A DNA stretch of 64,000 nucleotides from Lithodes maja (lineage: Eukaryota > Arthropoda > Malacostraca > Decapoda > Lithodidae), in assembly GCA_037953745.1 (NCBI GenBank), contig JBAKBP010007469.1:35681-99680 (forward strand). The letters are read 5' to 3'. The position numbers and the translations under genes were made by a program. Position 1 is the first letter of the stretch, and every line of letters begins with the position of its first letter. The notes under the pieces were generated by a model. It had not been told where the DNA came from, ran no database searches, and saw only the letters and a list, made by a program, of their open reading frames with translations. Positions 1 through 11,543 of the stretch are shown in pieces.

Positions 1-1
1 G

Positions 2-1309
2 CCCCCCAATCATCCCTTCACCCATCTTATCATCGATAGGTGTCACCGACTCTGTTGTCATTATGGGGTTGGTCATATAGTCACCTATGTAAGACAACGA
101 TGGTGGGAGCCTAGAATCAGGCAGGTGGTCAAGAAAGTCCTTCGCAAATGCTTAAAGTGTAGAAGAGTACAGGGAACACCTTATGATCCCATCGGAATTC
201 CTCCCTTACCAAACCTGCGAACTACCCCAGGTGACCCTTACAAAGTTACCGGGGTTGACTACAGTGGAGCAATCCCTGTGAAAGATTCACCCAATCTTAA
301 GGTGTATATGATACTTTTCACTTGTGCTGTTACCAGGGCAATTCACCTGGAACTGGTCACCAACCTCACTTGTGATAGCTTCCTACATGCCTTCCGAAGG
401 TTCTGAAGTAGACAGGGATATCCGCGTATCATGCTGAGTGACAATGCAAGGACTTTCATAGGGGCATCTACATATCTCAAAGAAGTGAGCAACAATCCTA
501 AGATTCAGACCTGCCTAGCGGATGTAAAATGCGAATGGCGTTTCATTCCCGCCAGAGCGCCTTGGTTTGGCGCCATATGGGAGAGAGCCATAGGCATCGT
601 GAAGGCGGGTCTGAAGAAGGTGTTGGGTAGAGCTCTCATCTCGATTGAGGAACTCAACACCATACTCTTGGAGATTGAAGCCACCGTAAATGATCGCCCT
701 CTATACTATGCTTCTGGTGATTTGGAAGACCTTACCCCAATCACACCCTCAGTACTGATACGTGGATACAGACTGCGGGATCTTCCTGAAGAGCATGACG
801 AGGATACTATGGAAGATCCAGACTACATAAGTAAGGAAGTGATATCGGCCCGCTACAAATACATTCGTAAATTATCGCGAGATATTTGGCATCGCTGGTC
901 AACAGAATATCTGGTGACTTTAAGGGAAGCGCAAAGGAATAAACTAACACCATTAAAAGGTCATTGGCCTAGGGTAGGGGACGTGGTAACCATCCATGAG
1001 GAGGGCCCGTGCGCATTTTGGAAATTGGGTCGGATAGAGGAGTTATTACCAGGTCGTGATGGTGAGGTTCGGGTAGCAAAGGTTCGCACCAGGACTGGAG
1101 TAATCACACGGCCAACAGTCCGACTATATCCTCTTGAGGGTGACCTCGATCGCAAGGACACCCCCTCAGATCAGTTATCCATTGAAGTCCCTTCTCTGGC
1201 TTCTACTTCGATGCAGCCTGTTGACGCGTCTGGCGAACGCCCACGTCGACAGGCAGCCCAGATATCCTCCCAAGCTTGGCGGGATAAGATTGCCTCCGGT
1301 CAAATCTAA
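2..1309 (+). pseudogene. BEL/Pao retrotransposon pol, integrase and C-terminal part, with internal stop
   Basis: This is the C-terminal part of a BEL/Pao polyprotein that runs in from the left edge. In order it shows an integrase zinc-binding segment (His residues near 11-80 nt, then CLKC near 150), and the integrase core with the first Asp in GVDYSG, the second in LSDNARTF and the Glu in PWFGAIWERAIG. It ends with the basic C-terminal domain typical of the family (HWPRVGDVV near 961). Integrase inserts element cDNA into the host chromosome in the nucleus. The frame is broken by one TGA at 404-406, between the first and second catalytic residues, and the same frame continues for 292 more codons. 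The gene is therefore dead or miscalled at one base. The protease and reverse transcriptase parts lie outside the window. The BEL/Pao assignment is secure from the integrase and tail motifs; activity is not expected. Confidence 0.88.
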
Positions 1310-1332
1310 TCATGTAAATTTTGTATATTTTC

Positions 1333-1990
1333 TGTTGGTGGGAATATGTCCATACTTAGTGTACTCAAACTAGTATGAACAGTCTCGATGTTACGTAATC
1401 TGGGTTGATGTAGCGTTACGTATCATTCCGTAGTCTTAAGTTGAACGCTTCCATAACCTTGGTCGAACGTTCCATGATTGGGTAGAATATATTATTCTAT
1501 AGTAGTATATGGGAAAGTATTGTAGGATTATAATTCTCATATATATATATATATTTGTATTATTTAAGATTGTTTATAAGTATCTCATTGTAAAGAAGAT
1601 GGGATACATTTTCCATATGTTATGCGCGTGCGTGGTATGTCACGACAGAGACGAACATAACGCGCTCGCCACTCTCCAACCAACCTCCGTCCCAGCTACA
1701 CACGCTAAGCCTTCTTTTTTCTAGTTATTTCACCAGGTGTTTTAGCTTCACTTTTCATCTCATATTCCATATAGTCATTACATCATCATCTTTGTTAGTT
1801 AGCACAAACTTAACGTAAATATTTAGCCTATCCTAGCCTATTGTAGCCTCTTTTCATACTTTGTTTACTATACTAACCACTTCCAGTCATCTAGCCTATT
1901 TTCCGCCATCCTCCAATCACCAGCTGAGTTCATCAAAGGGTAATTCTATATTCTATATGGTTAATGTTTCTTCAATAACAATAATATACA
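1333..1990 (+). repeat. Probable 3' LTR of the BEL/Pao element
   Basis: The sequence just after the pol stop codon begins TGTTGGTGGG and can be closed at AATATACA, giving a 658-bp unit with TG...CA ends, as expected of an LTR directly downstream of BEL pol. It holds an AT-rich TATA-like stretch near 1540. The partner LTR is outside the window and no target duplication can be checked, so both boundaries are inferred. Confidence 0.5.
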
Positions 1991-2014
1991 GTCCACTTAT
2001 CTAAATTAGCCACA

Positions 2015-2301
2015 CCCAGCAGGTTCCTAAGTCATATAATACACCATTTTCACTTGTTGTCATTGGCACAACCTGGCAGGTAATTTTTACCAGAGCCTTG
2101 TGTAAGCGATGGGTCGGCCAAAAAGCCGATTTCATGACTTTACATCGGTCAGCTAGGAACACTTTTCTTGGAGTTCCAGGGTGTCTCAAATGGTTGGATA
2201 ATTATGTATGGACATAACTGAAACAAAAAACAATTATATTTTGTTTATTCTTGTGAAAATTAATTTTTTCTACCACATTATTCCAGATTTATTTACATTT
2301 G
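2015..2301 (+). repeat. Left terminal inverted repeat of the nuclease transposon
   Basis: This ~287-bp arm matches the complement of 5562-5843 almost throughout. Shared blocks include AGAGCCTTGTGTAAGCGATG and GACTTTACATCGGTCAGC. Similarity fades near GATTTATTTAC at the inner end. Confidence 0.85.
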
Positions 2302-2639
2302 CAGGTGAAAAAAAAGTGTACAACAAATTGAAACTCTTATAATATGTCTTGCTTATTTAAGTTTTATGTTTATGTCCTATACCAAGTGATTTTCCGAATA
2401 GATAGTGCCTTTATTGTAACTTGAAATAATAATTTGACCCTCTTATGAGCACTGTAAAAATGAATTTAAGATGAACAGATAAAATGATGATAATTATACT
2501 ATATACAATCACAAAAACGTATTTATAATGTAGCTGTGTTTTCATATAAATATTTACACTGCGATAATGTCACATCTCTTACAGACTTTCTTATAGCACA
2601 GCATGACAAATACATGTTCAGATTGTGTTCTGTAAGTGT

Positions 2640-5434
2640 TCAATCTTCATCACTCGAGTCACTTTCGGTCCTGTCAGTGTTCTGATTGTTGTTGCAGTCA
2701 GAGCACCCACAAGCATATGTGCATGGTAGTGCACTCTTTCGACATGAGCACCTGCCACCCACACAGTGATCTTTTCTGCAGTTACAGCAGATGAGTTGTA
2801 ACAATGCTCTTGGAGCAGGTTGTTGATCCAATCAGTGGATCGAGATGTTGCTGTCAATCACATCCCAGCCATGGCCATCTGGATTGGGTATCTGGGCATA
2901 TGCATCCAGAGACCGATGCCAAATACATGCTTGGTAATTGGCTCGTGCAACATGGTACCTCAGGGCATCTTTGGTGGGTGGCAAATGGCAGCTTTGTGCA
3001 TTTTTGCTGCAGAACAGTTTGTACCTGACGCTGTCTGTGTCTTCTCCTTTATACCCATACATGGAGCAGACAAACTGGGCGCATCTTCTTTGTAGCCACT
3101 CATCATTGTTCTCAAATGAGTTCCCAACCATCTTCATGGCATTGCACAGGTCTGGATCAGACTCCACTAGCTGGAATGCGTGCTTCTTGCCTTTCCCTAC
3201 GAATGAACTTGTGCTATCACACCCTGTCAAGGCATGCATTCCTGGTAATGTTTTGCACACGTCCTCACCAAGTGAATGTCCAATGGCACTGATGTCAATG
3301 TATCTCTGCCGCTGTTTTGTCCCTGTACAGAATAACATTCTTGCACGTATTTGGCTACTGAAAGCACAGGGTAGCACAGCAACATCTATATCTGGAGACT
3401 TGATTATAATGCATTCATGTCCATCTGTTGCTGCATGGTTGGCATGAAGCAGGATTCGTGTGTCTGCTTCCTCTTGCTGAGTACACAGTTCATGCACTCT
3501 GCTACATATGATGCCATCATCCCCTGCAGCCAACTTGTGAGACTCTGCGCCATGAGTGATGTAGAGTGTACCAAAGTCTTTAACCATTGGGATGTATTGT
3601 GGTTGCTGCCACTCGTTCACTAGGAAGCTTGCCAGGTTTGTCTTGTTGCTACCATCACTTAGGTATTTCTTCCACTGGGAGGGGCACTTCTGATTGCCTC
3701 CCTGGATGATGGTCTGAATGGTACCTGCTGCACCACGCTTTGCTCTCTCAATGTTCTTGATGGAGATCTCAGGATATTGGTCCATAATCAGGTCAGTTCT
3801 GGTCCTCTCTTGAGATGACTGCATTTTCATGAGCTGGAAGATATGACCGGCCAGTTCACTGAATGTCCTTGGGACAGATTTCAGGGACTGTAGCATGGCC
3901 ATTCCATCAAAGATCCAAACAGCAGATGCTGGAACATCTTCAACTGGTTCAGCCTTCTCTTCCAAGATGTGCAGCAGCTTGGCCTTGACAGTCTTTGTAG
4001 GGACACCATCTGGAGTGGCAAGAGACCACGGCAAAGGTCTGAGTGGATACTTTATGACCTCTTGCATATTCATCTGTTGATGCTGAGCTATCACAACCAT
4101 CCTAGCAAATAACCCTCTGTCAGCCTTGATGATTATGTCAGTTGCTGCTGACTTGGCTCTTTTTAACTTAACCAGATTACCAAATGTCTGCAGGTTGGAT
4201 TTTGGCAGTGGAGCAAAAATTTCGACTTCACTTGTTTGCAGCCTCTTCTCCACGAAAGTGACAAAAGCCTCATTGCCCTTCTGCTGTGCAGTGAGTGGGT
4301 CATCTGTTATTCTGTCATCTGCTTTCATTCCTGATGCAATGTTGATGAGTAGTTCACTGGTATCCCTGGGTGTGAATGGGTTCACCCAGCTCTCAATTAT
4401 GTCTATAACTTTGTGCACATCATCTTCATCCTTCTTCATTCGTGGGACGCTGGAATCTTTGTGGTGATTTCTCTCAGCATCATATAGTCCTACCATTTCT
4501 CTACAGGTCTGCAGGGTTTTGGCTCTGTCATAAGCTGTCAAGATCCAGCGTTGGACTGCTCCCCGGTTGAGGCTAATGCAAACAATTCCTCCCTTAGTCT
4601 TTGAGTCCCTGTTGAGTGTTTGTTCAATCGTCTGGTCCACAGGTACTTGAGCAAATGCACTGTTGGGGCTGCGTTGGACTGAAAAGTGACCATCCTCAAG
4701 CAAGCCATTGGCACTGGGGTGGGTCTGTGGTAGCAGTACCATCTCACACCAGTAGACTGACAGGTACTGAGCATAGATTGGTCCTGTTGTATGCAAAGAC
4801 CCATGGCAGCATCTCTCGAATGGAGCTCAGGTGCAGACTCCAGACCCCCTTTCGTGTTGCTCGTATGAATCTCAGCAACAAACAGACCACATCTATGTAT
4901 GAGTCCCAGTAGGCAGCCAGCTTCCCTCTGTTGGTTTGACAGAACGCATTAAAGAGTTCCAGGAGTCTTCTTACTCCATCTGACATCAGCATGGCAGTGA
5001 ATGTTTCTGCACAGGGGTTTCTGCAGACTCTATCCAGCTCCTCTCGGACAGCTTCGTATTCACTCCTTTCATTCTCTTTCATCCATTCTTGGAAGGATTT
5101 CAAGCGGAGCCATTGCATTGCTTCCATCACGATCATGTGCCCGCAGAGCCCTGTTATACTGACGACCCTCAAGGGCCCCAAAGACTGAGCCAGCTGCAAC
5201 GATGCCTGCTTCAATAAGGAAGTCTGACAACCCAGCATCACCATATCTCTTGCCAAGGATGGCTAGGAAGGTCATGGCAGTGTGGAATGCACCCATCCTA
5301 GGCACAACATTTGGGAATTCCTCTGGTCGCTTCCACATGATTTCTTGAACTTTGGCATAGATTGCGAGATCCATAACAATGATGATTTCTTCCTGACCTA
5401 GCTTTCTCCTAGCTTGATACCATTTTTGCTTGAG
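2640..5434 (-). pseudogene. Broken transposon gene: XPG/FEN1-like (PIN-fold) nuclease protein with Cys-rich C-terminus
   Basis: Minus-strand gene read from 5434 down to 2640. It seems to begin after an intron, since CTTTAG precedes CTCAAG at 5434. The longest open piece is 4796-2832. Three motifs recall XPG nucleases: EEADTRILLHA (about 3430-3475) resembles the acidic XPG-I helix, KSPDIDVAVL (about 3365-3400) resembles the TxDSD strand, and TGCDSTSSFVGKGK (about 3178-3230) resembles the GCDYxxGxxGxG helix-hairpin-helix. The last 60 codons (2831-2640) are Cys-rich with the pattern CxCRKxxxxCxxxCxCxxC and an acidic end. Three lesions are visible: a frameshift near 5137-5141, a one-base frameshift near 4775-4780, and an in-frame TGA at 2832-2834 just before the Cys-rich tail. 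The likely role is the transposase/nuclease that moves this element. A conserved host gene is unlikely given the flanking TIRs. Confidence 0.7.
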
Positions 5435-5561
5435 CTAAAGGTTTGATATTTTTTATGAAATCATCTGAAATCAGATATAAACATTATAATCAAAGAAAAC
5501 AAGGAATGACACTTAAATATATATAAGAAATACTAATAATGTGGCACTTTTCCGCTTAAAA

Positions 5562-5843
5562 AAGTAAAAATCAGGCATAACGTGGTAGAACAAATGAATT
5601 TTCACAGGAATAAACAAAAGAATATAATTATTTTTTGTTTCAGTTATGTCCATACATCCAACCACTTGAGGACACCCTGGAACTCCAAGAAAAGTGTTCC
5701 TAGCTGACCGATGTAAAGTCATGAAATCGTCTTTTTGGCCGACCCATCGCTTACACAAGGCTCTGGTAAAAATTACCTGCCAGGTTGTTGCCAATGACAA
5801 CAAGTGAAAATGGTGTCTTATATGGACTTAGGAACCTGCTGGG
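5562..5843 (-). repeat. Right terminal inverted repeat of the nuclease transposon
   Basis: Inverted partner of 2015-2301. Its outer end reads GAACCTGCTGGG. Small differences from the left arm (for example the left arm has an extra AATTATG where this arm has none) show that the copy is not recent. Confidence 0.85.
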
Positions 5844-5874
5844 AACATCACACTAAAGTTACAAGGGGGTGCAA

Positions 5875-7090
5875 CAAAAGTGCACAATTTCTGATTTGGC
5901 CCACGGACTATAAAGTGAAATTGATGCTTAGCGGATATGCAATTACTTCTTTCACCTCCTTTATCATCCGTGGGTGAAATCCCTCTGGACCAAGTGACTT
6001 GTAGCTTTGTAGCTTTACAATAATACGCCTTATTTCCTCACATGTGAATTCCATTTGCGATAATATTGGACCATCCCTATTATCATTGTTTGGTATTGGT
6101 ACTTCCCCTTCTGGTAAATAATGAACTAATGTATTCTACTAAGACCTTTGCCTTGTCCTTGTAATTTAAAGTTTTAATGTTTTTCTCAGTGTCCATGTAT
6201 AGATCACTTACACTGGTTGTAGTTTTGGTTTTACATATTTCCAGAATATTTTTTGGTTAGACTTAACATTTTGAACAATTTTCCTTTCTATATTTGTTGC
6301 TACATTCCTGGTCTCTCGCTTTACTTGGTTGTTTGTTTTTCTATAATCGTCTTGCAGTTGTAGGTATTCTCTTGCATCGGATTCCCCATCTTCCCAAATT
6401 TTCTTCAATCTCAACCAAAATCTCTGCTTCTTCTTGATCTTCGCCCACAGCTTTTTGTTCATTTGATTGTCCCTGTTCGCTCTTCCTTTACATTTACTAT
6501 TGTTCTTAAATTATCTCCTTGGAATACATTCGTCGATCGCCCCTTGAAGTTTATTCTTGAATTTAATCCACAATTCCACCATATTATCTGTGTCTAGATA
6601 GTCATCCCAGTTGATGGATAACAACCTGTTTAAGTTATCAAAATCTGACTTTTCATATAGGTAGATCAGTCTCTTAGATTTCTTTAATTGAGGTTCAATG
6701 TCACACTTACATTTTATACACCCATGATCACTCTTTTCCCAATGGATTAATTATTTCAATATCCTTCACATCCACCTCCTCATCAGTAAAAATCAAATCA
6801 AGCGTATTTCCGGCATAATTTCCTCTGAATCTAGTTATATCATAAACATGTTGCATGAAATAACAGTCTCGAACCTTCTCAATAACACTGTGACTAAGGT
6901 TATCCTCTCCAGATTTATATGTTAGATTTTCCCACTTAATAATTGGTAAATTAAAGTATCCTACAATCACCTTATGTATTATGTTGTATTCACTGATTTC
7001 TTGTAACTTTTCCAATAATTTGTCATTAATTTCCTAATCACTATTCGGACCCCTGTAAATGGATACGAACAATATGTCATCACTGACCAG
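5875..7090 (-). pseudogene. CR1-like LINE remnant (endonuclease, linker and start of RT)
   Basis: Minus-strand fragments read from 7090 to about 5930. 7090-7040 encodes DDILFVSIYRGPNSD. 7015-6728 shows the end of an apurinic-type endonuclease with VGYFNLPIIKWEN (usually GDFN, so the Asp is replaced by Tyr) and GNTLDLIFT. 6462-6208 is the basic linker between endonuclease and RT. Near 6000-5930 lies the GFHPRMIKEV segment that opens the reverse transcriptase. Stops and frameshifts separate the parts. The RT core is missing because the nuclease transposon begins at about 5843. CR1-type elements copy themselves by target-primed reverse transcription; this copy is dead. Clade call is from overall resemblance. 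Confidence 0.7.
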
Positions 7091-7375
7091 GGGTAACTGA
7101 CTGGGACCATCTATAGGCCTGTACCCCGGAGCTGGCTGACCTGGACCGGCGTTGGGTAAAAGGCCCGAAGCTAGCTGATAAGTATTGGCATTTGGTTGGC
7201 GGCCCGGGCCTAACTAACTACCTTCGGCGTTATGTCGGCAGCCTGAGGAAATTTTGGTGAATTTACTTTAGTTGCCTATAAAATTACGTTTTCTTTTGTA
7301 TTATTAAAGAAAAAGTTATTTACATGGTTAACTAATGAAAATATTTATATTATTTTACATAATATAAACTTATTG
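7091..7375. repeat. Macrosatellite copy 1 (end of 39-bp array plus AT-rich spacer)
   Basis: The first block of a higher-order repeat. 7091-7245 contains diverged 39-bp units built on GCTGACTGGGACCGGCGTTA and GGCCGGCAGCCCGGGGCTA. 7246-7375 is the AT-rich spacer with GGTTAACTAATGAAAAT, which recurs at about 10184 and 11516. The array is cut on the left by a LINE and on the right by another LINE remnant. Confidence 0.75.
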
Positions 7376-9189
7376 GAAATGTGATGCATTACCTATGATA
7401 CTGTATGGCACAATGTATTAAGTTTGACTAAAGACGAAATACTTAAGCTACAAAGAATTGAAAATATAGTATATCTCTTAATGTTAGGGGCAGCTAAGTA
7501 TACACCAATTATCACTCATGGGAGAAATTGTAGCCTCTTCTATGAAGGCTAGAATTATATAGGGTAAACTACAATACTTAAGAAGTATATTTCAAGAGAA
7601 CATTGATACTGGTGTAGTGTGTTAAATGATTGCTAATGCTTATCATTGGCTTACTGTAGGTTAGGAAAATACAGTTTAGTCTGTGCTGATATATGTAGTG
7701 ACAATGAGCCTATGAGAGAAAACGGAACCATTCAATTTTATTATTATGCTCATCTATTATATTTTGTAATTATATGATAAGTCTATGCATTTGTATGTTT
7801 CTTTGTATTTTTTAGTTGGCCTATAAGTATTTATTTAATCTAGTTATAGGACTTTTAAACATATGATACTCATGTAGATAACATGGGGCAGGATGGGATT
7901 TTGGCACAATTTGATTTGTGTGGAACACTGTCAGGGGTTATATCCTTGTTATATGTGTTGTATGGTGAGTTTCATATTTATTTCTTAGTGAACATATTTG
8001 TGAATATACAAATGTTTATCTGTGGATTATGTGAATGAATTTGATTTATTAATATAAGATTTATAATTGATTACAGTTGTGCTGTGGGAAAACCTTTTGA
8101 GACATGTCAAACTTTTGCTATAGGTATTATGATCTTAATCAGGTTTATGTTGTTCACAGGTAAACACGTACATTATTGGGTGACTTATTTTGCCTTAAAT
8201 AAACGATTTGTTGATAGAACAATATTCTTTTGATCCCCAATGAGTGATTGTATAGCCTTTGCTACACTTGTACTGATAATATAAATACAAAGGAGAGTAT
8301 AAGTAAACTTCTGAAAGAGATACTAATTGACATGAAAGAGAAAAACTATAATTAGACGAATGCTATAAAACAATATATTGCCATTGTAGACTTACGTTAT
8401 GGCAACATAACCATAATGAACACACAAGAACTGAAGAAGAACATTAAAGATTGGGACACCAGAACCTGGACCAATGAGCTGCAACAAAGATCAAGCTTGG
8501 AGATACACAGACAATGGAAGAGTGAAAATAGGAGTGAAGATACCATCTATGACAATACCCCAGCATCAATACTGTTATTTAAATGAAGATCAAAATAATA
8601 CACTACCATTGAACAACAGAAATCGCTTTACGGAAGGATGCACAAGTTGTATTTTATGTGGAGCTGAAACAGAAGACCTAGAATATTTTGTACTATTCTG
8701 CACAGCATATGCAGAAGACAGGACAAAATCACCCATATTGCCACAGCCATATATTGAAAACAATAAGGAAACGATAGGAAGAGTTCTATTTAACGAGGAA
8801 AACATTAACATTGAAGGAGCAAATGAAATACTGTATACATTTTGGAGAACAAGAGACAAAAAAATATATAGGAACTTGAACAACAACCAAACTAGAAAAT
8901 CACTGACGAGGAACTTAAATGGTCGTAACCTGGTATTAAAACCAGAGAATACAAAAAAGGGGTTCCGTTTGGAAGAATTTACCCCCGAAATCATCACATC
9001 ACATCACATATGCTGATATTATAAACTTAACCCATTGAAGCTCTGATGTGTGTTAGCAGTTTATGTTGGCAATCATTAGATGATTGTATGCAGTTTAGGA
9101 AGGATCTGTGGGTATAAAAAGGGTAAAGACTATCTCAATCATCCCTCTGATTACTATATAACCTTCCTAATCTGAATAAAATCGTCTAA
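7376..9189 (+). pseudogene. Decayed LINE remnant (RT C-terminus and Cys-motif tail) inside the macrosatellite
   Basis: Plus-strand remnant. Around 7400-7620 a broken frame encodes fragments such as LLGAAKYTP and GEIVASSMKAR, typical of the region after the RT core in some LINEs. 8474-9016 is open for 180 codons and ends in a C-terminal Cys/His-type motif (GCTSCILCGAETEDLEYF followed by LFC). Between 7650 and 8290 I recognise nothing and the sequence is AT-rich. The piece interrupts the AT spacer of the macrosatellite, so it is younger than that repeat. The clade cannot be fixed by eye. The 180-codon frame is probably decayed LINE sequence that happens to stay open, not a gene in its own right. 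Confidence 0.55.
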
Positions 9190-10191
9190 AATAATTACCA
9201 GAAAACAGAAAAGAAATGCTTATTGGATCTTGAAAGGGTTAAAATAACAGTATATAAAAAGATATACCATAACGTGTGTAAAGCAATATGAAAATAATAT
9301 TTTAGACTTTTGAATAAATCAGTAAATGATAAAATATATAAATATATATTGTAAAATTGACAATTTGGAGATATACACTGTAGTAATACACCAGGGCCCA
9401 TGTTTAGCTGAATGGGACGGTGTCAGATCGGTAACCCGAAGCTAGATGACTGGGACCAGTGTTAGGGTGCTGGTTCGTGGCTTGTTGACTCGTATTGGCA
9501 TAAGGCCGTCAGCCTGGGGCTTTCAAACTGGGAACAGCGTTAGGCTGGCGTCACAGGGTTAACTGATTGGCACTGGCATTCGGCCAACAGTCTTGGGTGA
9601 ACTGAATGGGACCTGCGCAAAGCCGGTGGCCCTGAGTTAACCGACTTGGTCCGGCGTTAGACCGGCAGCCAGGGGCTATCTAACTGCGACCGGCTTCAGG
9701 CTGGTGGCGGCTCGATACAAGCTGACTGGGACTAGTGATAGGCTGCCAGCCTGGGGCTAACGGTCTTGGATTGGCATTAGGCCGGAAGCCTGGGGTTAGC
9801 TGACTGGGACTGGCGTTAAGCCGGCAGGCCAGGGCTAGTTGACAGGGACCTGCATTAGGCCGTCTGCCCACCACTTGCTGACTGGAACTGACGTTAGACC
9901 AGTGGCCCAAAGTTATCTGAACCAGGACAGGTGTTAGACCAGCTGCCCAAGGTTACCTGACCTGGACCGGCTATAGGCCTGCACCCCGGAACTGGCTGAC
10001 CTGGACCGGCGTTTGGCAAAAGGTTAGAGACTAGCTGATAAGAACTGGCATTTGGTCAGCGGCCCGGGTCTAGCTAACTATGTTCGGGGTTGTGTCGGCG
10101 GCTAGAGGAAAACTTGATAAATTTACTTGAGTTATCCATAATATTACATTTTCTTTTATTATTAAAATATGGAAGTGTTTATAAGGTTAAC
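9190..10191. repeat. Macrosatellite copy 2
   Basis: The AT-rich part (9190-9398) carries AAAGATATACCATAAC and AGACTTTTGAATAAA. The 39-bp array follows at 9399-10105, with roughly 18 diverged units, and then the spacer ends in GGTTAAC. Translated on the minus strand, 9680-9910 shows a 13-residue periodicity (RPNANPRPLAPGW-like), which confirms the 39-bp period. Overall period to the next copy is about 1.0 kb once the insertion at 10192 is removed. Confidence 0.8.
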
Positions 10192-10483
10192 ACTCTCTGA
10201 CTCATATGACGCTAGAGCGTCATATGGCGGTTTTGCCAAAATACTCATATGACGCTAGAGCGTCATATGAACTTATCTTAATATCTCTCTAATAAGTTAT
10301 ATGACGCTCTAGCGTCATTTAGGCCTCAGTAAGTTAGGTAAGTTAGATCAGAATCTGTCGAATGGTGGCAACCCAAGTTCCTCCGACTTCTAACGGTCCC
10401 TCAGTGAGATTTTGACTGTTGTGGGGATAATACCGTGCGGTCCGCCTCCTCGTCAGTAAGTTTACTATTTCAGTCTGAGGGGG
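10192..10483. mobile_element. Small insertion carrying three copies of a perfect-arm palindrome
   Basis: This 292-bp insert interrupts the macrosatellite spacer and is flanked by TAAC on both sides (10188-10191 and 10484-10487). It contains CATATGACGCT-AG-AGCGTCATATG at 10203-10226 and again at 10246-10269. A third, ATGACGCT-CT-AGCGTCAT, lies at 10301-10318 with the spacer complemented. The arms are 11 bp (8 bp in the third) with 2-nt centres. No clear terminal inverted repeat or coding frame is visible, so the class is unknown. Confidence 0.6.
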
Positions 10484-11543
10484 TAACTAATGAAAATGTA
10501 TATATTATCATGCATAATATGTTGATATAATTTACTTGTAATAACATTATTTTTAAAGAGATACCATAACATGTGTTTGATAATATGAACATAATATTTA
10601 GTTAGACTTTTGAATGAAAAATAAAATATTAAAATATAAATAAAATATATGTAATTTCAAAATGCACATTGACATACAATGTAGTTATAGCCCGGGGCCT
10701 AGGTTTAGGTGACTGTGAACGGTGTCAGATCGGCGACTCAAAGCTAGCTGACTGAGACCAGTGTTAGGGCTGTGGTTCGTGGCTTGTTGACTGGTATTGG
10801 CATTAGGCCGGCAGCACGGGACTAGCTAACTGAAACCAGAGTTAGGCCTGCAATCCGAGGTTAGCTGATTAGTACCGACCTTAGGCAAGCAGTTTTGGGA
10901 AAACTGACTGGGTCAGGTGCTAAGCCGGTGGACCAGAGTTAGCTGACTGGGTCCGACAATAGACCGGCAGCCAGGGGCTACCTAACAGGTACTTGCGCTA
11001 GGCTGGTGGCAGCCCGATGCCAGTGGACTGGAACCGGTGATAGGCTGACAGTCTGGGGATAACTGTTTTGGATCAGCATTAGGCCGACAGCCCGGGACTA
11101 GCTGACTGGGACTGGTGTTCGGAAGGCGGGCTTTGTTTAGTTGACTGGGACCTTCGTTAGGATGTCGACCCACCACTTGATGACTGAGACTGCTGTTGGG
11201 GCGGTGGCCCAGGATTTTCAGACTGTGAAATGCGTTTGGACGACGGCCAAAGGTTATCTGACTAGGACTGGTGTTAGGTATGCTGTCCAAGGTTACCTGT
11301 CTGGGACCGGCGATAGGCCTGCGTCCCGGAGCTGGCTGACCTGGACAGACTTTGAGCAAAAAGCCGTAGGCTAGCTGATAAGAACTGGCATTTGGACAGG
11401 TCTACCTAACTCTGTTCGGCGTTGTGTCGGCGGTCAAAGGAAAACTTGATAAACTTACTTGAATTACTCATAAAATTATGTTTTTTTTATTTATTATAAA
11501 AAGAGGTATTTAGAAGGTTAACTAATAAAAATTTATATATTAT
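10484..11543. repeat. Macrosatellite copy 3
   Basis: AT-rich spacer 10484-10689 with AAAGAGATACCATAAC, then the 39-bp array at about 10690-11435, then the closing spacer with GGTTAACTAATAAAAATTT. Minus-strand translation of 10982-11359 again repeats every 13 residues. The copy is cut by the insertion beginning at 11544. Confidence 0.8.

Larger units (their letters stand above)
2015..5843 (-). mobile_element. DNA transposon with long TIRs carrying an XPG-like nuclease gene
   Basis: Two long inverted repeats bracket a degraded minus-strand gene. The outer ends read CCCAGCAGGTTCCTAAG on the left and its complement on the right, and the similarity continues for roughly 285 bp on each side with scattered differences and small indels. 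The gene fills most of the interior. 2302-2639 and 5435-5561 hold no coding signal I recognise and look like untranslated or intron sequence. No clean target-site duplication was found at either CCC edge. Gene content (XPG-like nuclease motifs plus a Cys-rich tail) recalls the Academ superfamily, in which XPG nucleases and a Cys-rich zinc finger are known, but this assignment is inference. Confidence 0.75.

Noticed and set aside
8474..9016. Independent 180-codon host gene
   Set aside because: The Cys motif and position downstream of RT-like fragments fit a LINE C-terminus; the flanks are satellite.
9680..9910. Proline-rich repeat protein encoded in the satellite
   Set aside because: The 13-residue period is a direct consequence of the 39-bp minisatellite. 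The frame is not kept between blocks and there is no start or promoter context.
10203..10318. CRISPR-like array from the three palindromes
   Set aside because: Only three repeats with irregular spacing, no cas genes, and a eukaryotic context.
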